In this document: positions 47,107 to 55,743 of the stretch, in pieces | Numbering within the stretch: the first letter of the stretch is position 1 | How the letters are laid out: each line of letters opens with the position of its first letter | Assembly (NCBI GenBank): GCA_039105265.1 | Contig: JAPFFF010000007.1 | Span: 620,001 to 684,000 of the forward strand | Source: Tritrichomonas musculus | Taxonomy: Eukaryota > Parabasalia > Tritrichomonadida > Tritrichomonadidae | Direction: 5' to 3' | DNA length: 64,000 nt | Translations under genes and position numbers: made by a program | The notes under the pieces: model-generated | Told to the model about the DNA's origin: nothing | Seen by the model: only the letters and a program-made list of their open reading frames with translations | Database searches by the model: none

Positions 47107-50100
47107 TCAAGCATGAGATATTTCTTCAATTGTCTTTCCTAATGTCTTTTTTATCTTTATAAGTGATCGAGTAATTCCTTCTTCAAGAAGTTGATCTTGA
47201 TCATAAGGTCTTGAAAGCAATCGATAATTTCCCAAATTATTAGCTTGTCTAAATGAAACAATAAAGACAGAGATATTAATAATGGTATTTATGATTAGTT
47301 TCCTGTTTTCCAGTGTATTTGTTTTACTTTTAGTAGCTAATGCATTTTTTATTTCTTCTAATTGATGAATTTTTTCTGTTAATTGTTCTAACTCGTCCAT
47401 CTTGTCCCTAAGTATCTGCTCTGGTTCTATTAATTCCGTTGTGGAATCAATCAATTTTTTCTTTTCTGTCAAACGTTCTGTGAGCTCTTTTGCTATCTCT
47501 TCATTTTCCGATTCAAGAGACACTGGTTCAATTAGTTGAGATTCATTGATTTCTTGAGCAATGGATATAAAAGAATCTTGGATTTCTTTCATTTTTTCTT
47601 CGTATATTTCATCTAGGTATTTGGCTTTGAGCTTTTCTTTAAGAGCTTCAAAGAATTTGAGTTTATATGCTTTTGAATATGCTGCCGGTTTAATATCATC
47701 AACTGATTTTTCGGTATTAGAATTTGTCGAAATATTCTTTTGTGATTCACCTGGTTTAGATATAGCTTGATCTTCTGAGTCGTCCATTCTTGATGAAACA
47801 TGGCTTTGTGAGTCACCTAATTTGGATGAAACATGGCTTTGTGAGTCACCTAATTTGGATGAAACATGGCTTTGTGAGTCACCTAATTTGGATGAAACAT
47901 GTTTTTGTGAGTCACCCATTCTTGATGAAACATTGCTTTGTGAGTCACCTAATTTGGATGAAACATGGCTTTGTGAGTCACCTAATTTGGATGAAACATG
48001 GCTTTGTGAGTCACCTAATTTGGATGAAACATGGCTTTGTGAGTCACCTAATTTGGATGAAACATGGCTTTGTGAGTCACCTAATTTGGATGAAACATTG
48101 CTTTGTGAGTCACCCATTCTTGATGAAACATTGCTTTGTGAGTCACCCATTCTTGATGAAACATTGCTTTGTGAGTCACCTAATTTGGATGAAACATGGC
48201 TTTGTGAGTCACCCATTCTTGATGAAACATTGCTTTGTGAGTCACCTAATTTGGATGAAACATGGCTTTGTGAGTCACCCATTCTTGATGAAACATTGCT
48301 TTGTGAGTCACCTAATTTGGATGAAACATTGCTTTGTGAGTCACCCATTCTTGATGAAACATTGCTTTGTGAGTCACCCATTCTTGATGAAACATTTCTT
48401 TGTGAGTCACCTAATTTGGATGAAACATGGCTTTGTGAGTCACCCATTCTTGATGAAACATGGCTTTGTGAGTCACCTAATTTGGATGAAACATGGCTTT
48501 GTGAGTCACCCATTTTTGATGAAACATTGCTTTGTGAGTCACCTAATTTGGATGAAAGATTTCTTTGTGAGTCACCTAATTTGGATGAAACATGGCTTTG
48601 TGAGTCACCTAATTTGGATGAAACATGGCTTTGTGAGTCACCTAATTTGGATGAAACATGGCTTTGTGAGTCACCTAATTTGGATGAAACATGGCTTTGT
48701 GAGTCACCTAATTTGGATGAAACATGGCTTTGTGAGTCACCTAATTTGGATGAAACATGGCTTTGTGAGTCACCCATTCTTGATGAAACATTGCTTTGTG
48801 AGTCACCTAATTTGGATGAAACATTGCTTTGTGAGTCACCTAATTTGGATGAAACATTGCTTTGTGAGTCACCCATTCTTGATGAAACATTGCTTTGTGA
48901 GTCACCTAATTTGGATGAAACATGGCTTTGTGAGTCACCCATTCTTGATGAAACATGGCTTTGTGAGTCACCTAATTTGGATGAAACATGGCTTTGTGAG
49001 TCACCCATTTTTGATGAAACATTGCTTTGTGAGTCACCTAATTTGGATGAAAGATTTCTTTGTGAGTCACCTAATTTGGATGAAACATGGCTTTGTGAGT
49101 CACCTAATTTGGATGAAACATGGCTTTGTGAGTCACCTAATTTGGATGAAACATGGCTTTGTGAGTCACCTAATTTGGATGAAACATGGCTTTGTGAGTC
49201 ACCTAATTTGGATGAAACATGGCTTTGTGAGTCACCTAATTTGGATGAAACATGGCTTTGTGAGTCACCCATTCTTGATGAAACATTGCTTTGTGAGTCA
49301 CCTAATTTGGATGAAACATTGCTTTGTGAGTCACCCATTCTTGATGAAACATTGCTTTGTGAGTCACCCATTCTTGATGAAACATTGCTTTGTGAGTCAC
49401 CTAATTTGGATGAAACATGGCTTTGTGAGTCACCTAATTTGGATGAAACATGGCTTTGTGAGTCACCTAATTTGGATGAAACATGGCTTTGTGAGTCACC
49501 CATTCTTGATGAAACATTGCTTTGTGAGTCACCTAATTTGGATGAAACATTGCTTTGTGAGTCACCCATTCTTGATGAAACATTTCTTTGTGAGTCACCC
49601 ATTCTTGATGAAACATTTCTTTGTGAGTCACCTAATTTGGATGAAACATGGCTTTGTGAGTCACCCATTCTTGATGAAACATTGCTTTGTGAGTCACCCA
49701 TTCTTGATGAAACATGGCTTTGTGAGTCACCTAATTTGGATGAAACATGGCTTTGTGAGTCACCCATTTTTGATGAAACATTGCTTTGTGAGTCACCTAA
49801 TTTGGATGAAAGATTTCTTTGTGAGTCACCTAATTTGGATGAAACATGGCTTTGTGAGTCACCTAATTTGGATGAAACATGGCTTTGTGAGTCACCTAAT
49901 TTGGATGAAACATGGCTTTGTGAGTCACCCATTCTTGATGAAACATGGCTTTGTGAGTCACCTAATTTGGATGAAACATGGCTTTGTGAGTCACCTAATT
50001 TGGATGAAACATGGCTTTGTGAGTCACCTAATTTGGATGAAACATGGCTTTGTGAGTCACCCATCCTTGATGAAACATTTCTTTGTGAGTCACCTAATTT

Positions 50101-53100
50101 GGATGAAACATGGCTTTGTGAGTCACCCATTTTTGATGAAACATTGCTTTGTGAGTCACCCATTCTTGATGAAACATTGCTTTGTGAGTCACCTAATTTG
50201 GATGAAACATGGCTTTGTGAGTCACCTAATTTGGATGAAACATTGCTTTGTGAGTCACCTAATTTGGATGAAACATGGCTTTGTGAGTCACCCATTCTTG
50301 ATGAAACATGGCTTTGTGAGTCACCTAATTTGGATGAAACATGGCTTTGTGAGTCACCTAATTTGGATGAAACATGGCTTTGTGAGTCACCTAATTTGGA
50401 TGAAACATGGCTTTGTGAGTCACCCATCCTTGATGAAACATTTCTTTGTGAGTCACCTAATTTGGATGAAACATTGCTTTGTGAGTCACCCATCCTTGAT
50501 GAAACATTTCTTTGTGAGTCACCTAATTTGGATGAAACATGGCTTTGTGAGTCACCTAATTTGGATGAAACATGGCTTTGTGAGTCACCTAATTTGGATG
50601 AAACATGGCTTTGTGAGTCACCCATCCTTGATGAAACATTTCTTTGTGAGTCACCTAATTTGGATGAAACATGGCTTTGTGAGTCACCTAATTTGGATGA
50701 AACATGGCTTTGTGAGTCACCTAATTTGGATGAAACATGGCTTTGTGAGTCACCTAATTTGGATGAAACATTTCTTTGTGAGTCACCTAATTTGGATGAA
50801 ACATGGCTTTGTGAGTCACCCATCCTTGATGAAACATTTCTTTGTGAGTCACCTAATTTGGATGAAACATGGCTTTGTGAGTCACCCATCCTTGATGAAA
50901 CATTTCTTTGTGAGTCACCTAATTTGGATGAAACATGGCTTTGTGAGTCACCCATCCTTGATGAAACATTTCTTTGTGAGTCACCTAATTTGGATGAAAC
51001 ATGGCTTTGTGAGTCACCCATTCTTGATGAAACATTTCTTTGTGAGTCACCTAATTTGGATGAAACATTGCTTTGTGAGTCACCCATTCTTGATGAAACA
51101 TTGCTTTGTGAGTCACCTAATTTGGATGAAACATGGCTTTGTGAGTCACCCATTCTTGATGAAACATTTCTTTGTGAGTCACCTAATTTGGATGAAACAT
51201 GGCTTTGTGAGTCACCCATTCTTGATGAAACATTGCTTTGTGAGTCACCTAATTTGGATGAAACATTGCTTTGTGAGTCACCTAATTTGGATGAAACATG
51301 GCTTTGTGAGTCACCTAATTTGGATGAAACATTGCTTTGTGAGTCACCCATTCTTGATGAAACATTGCTTTGTGAGTCACCTAATTTGGATGAAACATGG
51401 CTTTGTGAGTCACCTAATTTGGATGAAACATTGCTTTGTGAGTCACCCATTCTTGATGAAACATTGCTTTGTGAGTCACCTAATTTGGATGAAACATTGC
51501 TTTGTGAGTCACCCATTCTTGATGAAACATTGCTTTGTGAGTCACCCATTTTTGATGAAACATGGCTTTGTGAGTCACCCATTCTTGATGAAACATTGCT
51601 TTGTGAGTCACCCATTCTTGATGAAACATTGCTTTGTGAGTCACCTAATTTGGATGAAACATGGCTTTGTGAGTCACCCATTCTTGATGAAACATTTCTT
51701 TGTGAGTCACCTAATTTGGATGAAACATGGCTTTGTGAGTCACCTAATTTGGATGAAACATTGCTTTGTGAGTCACCCATTCTTGATGAAACATTTCTTT
51801 GTGAGTCACCCATTCTTGATGAAACATTTCTTTGTGAGTCACCCATTCTTGATGAAACATTGCTTTGTGAGTCACCTAATTTGGATGAAACATTGCTTTG
51901 TGAGTCACCTAATTTGGATGAAACATTGCTTTGTGAGTCACCCATTCTTGATGAAACATTGCTTTGTGAGTCACCTAATTTGGATGAAACATGGCTTTGT
52001 GAGTCACCCATTCTTGATGAAACATTTCTTTGTGAGTCACCTAATTTGGATGAAACATGGCTTTGTGAGTCACCTAATTTGGATGAAACATTGCTTTGTG
52101 AGTCACCTAATTTGGATGAAACATGGCTTTGTGAGTCACCTAATTTGGATGAAACATTGCTTTGTGAGTCACCTAATTTGGATGAAACATGGCTTTGTGA
52201 GTCACCTAATTTGGATGAAACATGGCTTTGTGAGTCACCTAATTTGGATGAAACATGGTTTTGTGAGTCACCTAATTTGGATGAAACATTGCTTTGTGAG
52301 TCACCCATTCTTGATGAAACATTGCTTTGTGAGTCACCTAATTTGGATGAAACATGGCTTTGTGAGTCACCTAATTTGGATGAAACATTGCTTTGTGAGT
52401 CACCTAATTTGGATGAAACATGGCTTTGTGAGTCACCCATTCTTGATGAAACATTTCTTTGTGAGTCACCTAATTTGGATGAAACATTTCTTTGTGAGTC
52501 ACCTAATTTGGATGAAACATGGCTTTGTGAGTCACCCATTCTTGATGAAACATTGCTTTGTGAGTCACCCATTCTTGATGAAACATGGCTTTGTGAGTCA
52601 CCTAATTTGGATGAAACATTGCTTTGTGAGTCACCCATTCTTGATGAAACATTGCTTTGTGAGTCACCTAATTTGGATGAAACATTGCTTTGTGAGTCAC
52701 CCATTCTTGATGAAACATTGCTTTGTGAGTCACCTAATTTGGATGAAACATGGCTTTGTGAGTCACCCATTCTTGATGAAACATTGCTTTGTGAGTCACC
52801 CATTCTTGATGAAACATTGCTTTGTGAGTCACCTAATTTGGATGAAACATGGCTTTGTGAGTCACCCATTCTTGATGAAACATTGCTTTGTGAGTCACCC
52901 ATTCTTGATGAAACATGGCTTTGTGAGTCACCTAATTTGGATGAAACATGGCTTTGTGAGTCACCCATTCTTGATGAAACATTGCTTTGTGAGTCACCTA
53001 ATTTGGATGAAACATGGCTTTGTGAGTCACCCATTCTTGATGAAACATGGCTTTGTGAGTCACCTAATTTGGATGAAACATGGCTTTGTGAGTCACCTAA

Positions 53101-54570
53101 TTTGGATGAAACATTGCTTTGTGAGTCACCCATTCTTGATGAAACATGGCTTTGTGAGTCACCTAATTTGGATGAAACATGGCTTTGTGAGTCACCCATT
53201 CTTGATGAAACATGGCTTTGTGAGTCACCTAATTTGGATGAAACATTGCTTTGTGAGTCACCTAATTTGGATGAAACATGGCTTTGTGAGTCACCCATTC
53301 TTGATGAAACATTGCTTTGTGAGTCACCCATTCTTGATGAAACATTGCTTTGTGAATCACTTAATTTTGATGAAGAATGATTTTGTGAATCACTTAATTT
53401 TGATGAAACATGATTTTGTGAATCACCTAGTTTTGATGAAACATAGCTTTGTGAATCACCTAATTTTGATGAAGCATAGCTTAATGAATCATTCAATCTT
53501 GATGACACGTTATCTTGTGAATCATTCAGTTTTGATTGTATATAGCTTTGTGAGTCACTCATTATGGACGATGCATAGCTTTGAGAGTCATTAAATGTAG
53601 ATGAGATATTGTTTTGTGAACTATTCATTTTTGATGAGGTATTACTTAATGAGTCATTCATTCTTGATGATGCATTGCTTAATGAATCATTCATTTTTGA
53701 TGAGATATTGTTTTGTGAATTATTCATTTTTGATGAGGTATTACTTAATGAGTCATTCATTCTTGATGATGTATTGCTTAATGAATCATTCATTTTTGAT
53801 GAAATATTGTTTTGTGAATCATTCATTTTATGTGTAGATTCATCTGATTGAGAATCATCGAAATTCTGCAAATCAGGATTAACATTGCTTTCAATGTTAT
53901 CGGTATTATCTTCGGTGTTATTGTTATTATTGGTGGAGTCATTATTGTTTTCATTATTATTACTGTTATCATTGTTAGTGACGCTAGGATTGGGCTCATC
54001 ATAATCGTATTCGGCGTATGAATCTGCATAAATATCTGAATGCATAGCAAAATTTCTTATTTGTTCACCGGTACGTTTTTTGAATTGACTATTGTTTAGA
54101 CCTAAGTTGAAATCTTCTCCATTTTTTGTTGATTTTTGAAGTGAACCTGACAATGATGTCAAATTGTAATAATTTATTAGTGAATGAGAACTATAAGCAG
54201 CTTTAAACAAAAGTTGATTATTTTCAAGATCAGTAGTTAATTTTTTATTCACTTGTGCTCTCAAACTATGGGTAATACTTTGAAAGCATTCCAAATCAGC
54301 GTCCCATGTTTCTCCAAGATATTCTTTTATATTGGGATATTTGTATTTATTGAATAAAGCTATAATTTTGGTTTTTGCTCCTTCACAAATTTCATTTAAT
54401 ATGTTTTGATATTTTTCCATAAAGTTCGGAAAATTATCATGGTTAAGCTTATATTTTTGAATTTCAGATAATTGGTTAGAGTCAATATTAGGAAAATCAT
54501 TTCGGAAATTGCTATTTAGGTATTCTTTTATTGTATCTAAGTATGCAGTAGTTTGTTCAATATCAGCCAT
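47107..54570 (-). CDS. Giant tandem-repeat protein with paralogous end domains (paralog 1)
   Basis: A 2487-residue protein of no recognised family. Residues 1-165 form a helical N-terminal domain (YLDTIKEYLNSNF, ETWDADLECFQSITHSL, LENNQLLFKAAYSSHS, STKNGEDF). An Asn/Asp-rich linker follows (190-240). Residues about 246-2264 are about 183 copies of an 11-residue unit, GDSQSxVSSKL or GDSQSxVSSRM; the first dozen or so copies at the N-terminal side are degenerate (NDSLSNTSSKM). A helical C-terminal domain follows (about 2275-2487) with coiled coil (ELEQLTEKIHQLEE) and IINTIINISVFIVSFRQA. Both ends match the neighbour at 55744-59349 in the same order. There is no signal peptide or membrane span. 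The frame is open through all 183 units, which argues for selection. Function unknown; the layout suggests a long spacer between two interaction domains. Confidence 0.75.
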   Translation of the reverse strand: MADIEQTTAYLDTIKEYLNSNFRNDFPNIDSNQLSEIQKYKLNHDNFPNFMEKYQNILNEICEGAKTKIIALFNKYKYPNIKEYLGETWDADLECFQSITHSLRAQVNKKLTTDLENNQLLFKAAYSSHSLINYYNLTSLSGSLQKSTKNGEDFNLGLNNSQFKKRTGEQIRNFAMHSDIYADSYAEYDYDEPNPSVTNNDNSNNNENNNDSTNNNNNTEDNTDNIESNVNPDLQNFDDSQSDESTHKMNDSQNNISSKMNDSLSNTSSRMNDSLSNTSSKMNNSQNNISSKMNDSLSNASSRMNDSLSNTSSKMNSSQNNISSTFNDSQSYASSIMSDSQSYIQSKLNDSQDNVSSRLNDSLSYASSKLGDSQSYVSSKLGDSQNHVSSKLSDSQNHSSSKLSDSQSNVSSRMGDSQSNVSSRMGDSQSHVSSKLGDSQSNVSSKLGDSQSHVSSRMGDSQSHVSSKLGDSQSHVSSRMGDSQSNVSSKLGDSQSHVSSKLGDSQSHVSSRMGDSQSHVSSKLGDSQSNVSSRMGDSQSHVSSKLGDSQSHVSSRMGDSQSNVSSRMGDSQSHVSSKLGDSQSNVSSRMGDSQSNVSSRMGDSQSHVSSKLGDSQSNVSSRMGDSQSNVSSKLGDSQSNVSSRMGDSQSNVSSKLGDSQSHVSSRMGDSQSNVSSRMGDSQSHVSSKLGDSQRNVSSKLGDSQRNVSSRMGDSQSHVSSKLGDSQSNVSSKLGDSQSHVSSKLGDSQSNVSSRMGDSQSNVSSKLGDSQNHVSSKLGDSQSHVSSKLGDSQSHVSSKLGDSQSNVSSKLGDSQSHVSSKLGDSQSNVSSKLGDSQSHVSSKLGDSQRNVSSRMGDSQSHVSSKLGDSQSNVSSRMGDSQSNVSSKLGDSQSNVSSKLGDSQSNVSSRMGDSQRNVSSRMGDSQRNVSSRMGDSQSNVSSKLGDSQSHVSSKLGDSQRNVSSRMGDSQSHVSSKLGDSQSNVSSRMGDSQSNVSSRMGDSQSHVSSKMGDSQSNVSSRMGDSQSNVSSKLGDSQSNVSSRMGDSQSNVSSKLGDSQSHVSSKLGDSQSNVSSRMGDSQSNVSSKLGDSQSHVSSKLGDSQSNVSSKLGDSQSNVSSRMGDSQSHVSSKLGDSQRNVSSRMGDSQSHVSSKLGDSQSNVSSRMGDSQSNVSSKLGDSQRNVSSRMGDSQSHVSSKLGDSQRNVSSRMGDSQSHVSSKLGDSQRNVSSRMGDSQSHVSSKLGDSQRNVSSRMGDSQSHVSSKLGDSQRNVSSKLGDSQSHVSSKLGDSQSHVSSKLGDSQSHVSSKLGDSQRNVSSRMGDSQSHVSSKLGDSQSHVSSKLGDSQSHVSSKLGDSQRNVSSRMGDSQSNVSSKLGDSQRNVSSRMGDSQSHVSSKLGDSQSHVSSKLGDSQSHVSSKLGDSQSHVSSRMGDSQSHVSSKLGDSQSNVSSKLGDSQSHVSSKLGDSQSNVSSRMGDSQSNVSSKMGDSQSHVSSKLGDSQRNVSSRMGDSQSHVSSKLGDSQSHVSSKLGDSQSHVSSKLGDSQSHVSSRMGDSQSHVSSKLGDSQSHVSSKLGDSQSHVSSKLGDSQRNLSSKLGDSQSNVSSKMGDSQSHVSSKLGDSQSHVSSRMGDSQSNVSSRMGDSQSHVSSKLGDSQRNVSSRMGDSQRNVSSRMGDSQSNVSSKLGDSQSNVSSRMGDSQSHVSSKLGDSQSHVSSKLGDSQSHVSSKLGDSQSNVSSRMGDSQSNVSSRMGDSQSNVSSKLGDSQSNVSSRMGDSQSHVSSKLGDSQSHVSSKLGDSQSHVSSKLGDSQSHVSSKLGDSQSHVSSKLGDSQSHVSSKLGDSQRNLSSKLGDSQSNVSSKMGDSQSHVSSKLGDSQSHVSSRMGDSQSHVSSKLGDSQSNVSSRMGDSQSNVSSKLGDSQSNVSSKLGDSQSNVSSRMGDSQSHVSSKLGDSQSHVSSKLGDSQSHVSSKLGDSQSHVSSKLGDSQSHVSSKLGDSQSHVSSKLGDSQRNLSSKLGDSQSNVSSKMGDSQSHVSSKLGDSQSHVSSRMGDSQSHVSSKLGDSQRNVSSRMGDSQSNVSSRMGDSQSNVSSKLGDSQSNVSSRMGDSQSHVSSKLGDSQSNVSSRMGDSQSHVSSKLGDSQSNVSSRMGDSQSNVSSRMGDSQSNVSSKLGDSQSHVSSKLGDSQSHVSSKLGDSQSHVSSKLGDSQSHVSSKLGDSQSNVSSRMGDSQKHVSSKLGDSQSHVSSKLGDSQSHVSSKLGDSQSHVSSRMDDSEDQAISKPGESQKNISTNSNTEKSVDDIKPAAYSKAYKLKFFEALKEKLKAKYLDEIYEEKMKEIQDSFISIAQEINESQLIEPVSLESENEEIAKELTERLTEKKKLIDSTTELIEPEQILRDKMDELEQLTEKIHQLEEIKNALATKSKTNTLENRKLIINTIINISVFIVSFRQANNLGNYRLLSRPYDQDQLLEEGITRSLIKIKKTLGKTIEEISHA
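47777..53831. repeat. 33-bp coding minisatellite, about 183 units
   Basis: Period 33 bases, e.g. GAGTCACCTAATTTGGATGA followed by AACATGGCTTTGT on the plus strand. About 170 units are nearly identical and those beyond about 53350 are degenerate. Two sites vary: CCTAATTTG (K-L) or CCCATTCTT (R-M), and ATGGCT (S-H), ATTGCT (S-N) or ATTTCT (R-N). Rare variants recur at multiples of the unit: CATTTTTGAT followed by the GAAAGATTTCT variant is at 48511, 49006 and 49765, that is 15 and 23 units apart, showing block duplications. A CATCCTT synonym is confined to about 50050-50970. Confidence 0.95.
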
Positions 54571-54575
54571 TATTG

Positions 54576-54582
54576 AGAATGA
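54576..54582 (-). promoter_or_regulatory. Initiator (Inr) candidate for paralog 1
   Basis: On the minus strand TCATTCT lies five bases before the ATG at 54570, fitting the trichomonad TCA-Py-T initiator. Confidence 0.45.
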
Positions 54583-54801
54583 TTACAATCGACAAAAAAA
54601 TTTTTTTTGCCGAACATAAAGAAGAAAATATCGATATATTTCAAGAATCAAATAATTTATGCCTATAAAATATTTCATTATAAACATTGTTTTACTTTAA
54701 ATTAAATTTATTTTCATTTTTATATGACCAATATCGGGATAGAATAATTTTTATATTTTGAATATGGTGTGCCAAATCATTTCAAAAAAAAAACTCTATC
54801 C

Positions 54802-55519
54802 AAAATTTTGATAGATTCCAAAATGCAGATTTTTCGGAAAATTTTCATTCAATTTTTTTTCAATTGAAAAAAGTACAAAATTTTGGAAAATCGCATTCAA
54901 TTTTTTTTTCCCGACGGTTTAATAGAAAATGGCATGAGGATAAAAAAAATAAAAAAGTTACTTAAAAACCTGATTATTTTTATTAAAACTTTAAAAATAC
55001 CTTTTTTTGTGACGGAACACTATTAGGATAACCTTAATTATCAGAATAGTATAAATTTGTTCATTTTTGTCGAATAAATGATAGAGCTAGTATTAATAAA
55101 ATTATTCCGCCATGAAAATAGAGTAAAACTAAAAAGGATTTCATCAATATTCAGGGCAAAAAAGGAAATATGCATAGTGAAAAACTTTAATATAAGAAGA
55201 ATACATGGATCAAATGCATTAATGCCATCATTAAAATCATACTCGTAAACATTTTTTGGAATATAATTAAGTAAAATGTTATATAAAAAGTTGAAATATT
55301 CTTAAGTCTGTAAAAAAAACGTAAAATCCAAGATCGTCATTACTTATGGCTTATGGGAAAAAACGCTTGTCTTTATAGTTGCTTGGTAAGCCGAAGAGTG
55401 ATTAATATTCGCCAAAGAAAACAAATATGAGTGTGGCCACAACCGTAAAAATAACATTAAAATATTTGACCTTAACGTTTTTTCTAAAAAATCTGCATTT
55501 GAAGATCTATCAAAATTTT
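54802..55519. repeat. Inverted repeats bounding 0.72 kb, possible decayed element
   Basis: 54802-54839 and 55482-55519 are inverted copies over 38 bases with about six mismatches (shared AAAATTTTGATAGAT and AAATGCAGATTTTT). The interior has no gene. It may be a decayed non-autonomous transposon. Confidence 0.55.
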
Positions 55520-55743
55520 CTACTTAATATTTCACGAAGTAGCTGAAAAATTATGTTTTCTCTCTTGTGTTCTCAATTGAGTTTTTTTAAAATGGTAATG
55601 ACTCAGATTTTTTATAAAATTATAATATCCATCTTTCCATTCATAAAAGTAAAAAAGAGTTAATAGTCATTTTGATTTCGTAAAAGTATATAAAGTTGAA
55701 GTTAAAAAAAAAAGTATAAATAAAATATTTAAAAAAAAAATAA

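Larger units (their letters stand above)
54571..55743. other. Intergenic region between the two giant paralogs
   Basis: 1.17 kb separating the two giant genes. It contains the inverted pair listed next. A somewhat GC-richer patch at about 55310-55450 has no coding frame; I could not fold it into a tRNA. Confidence 0.5.

Noticed and set aside
47790-53594. Two very long plus-strand reading frames (over 1800 codons each) across the 33-bp array
   Set aside because: They arise because the unit is a multiple of three and contains no stop in those frames. Neither has non-repeat ends, whereas the minus-strand frame continues into ordered domains shared with its neighbour.
47777-53831. CRISPR array
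   Set aside because: The units are contiguous without unique spacers, in frame, and inside a eukaryotic gene.
55310-55450. A tRNA or small RNA gene in a GC-richer patch
   Set aside because: No GGTTC-type T-loop or consistent cloverleaf could be found by eye.
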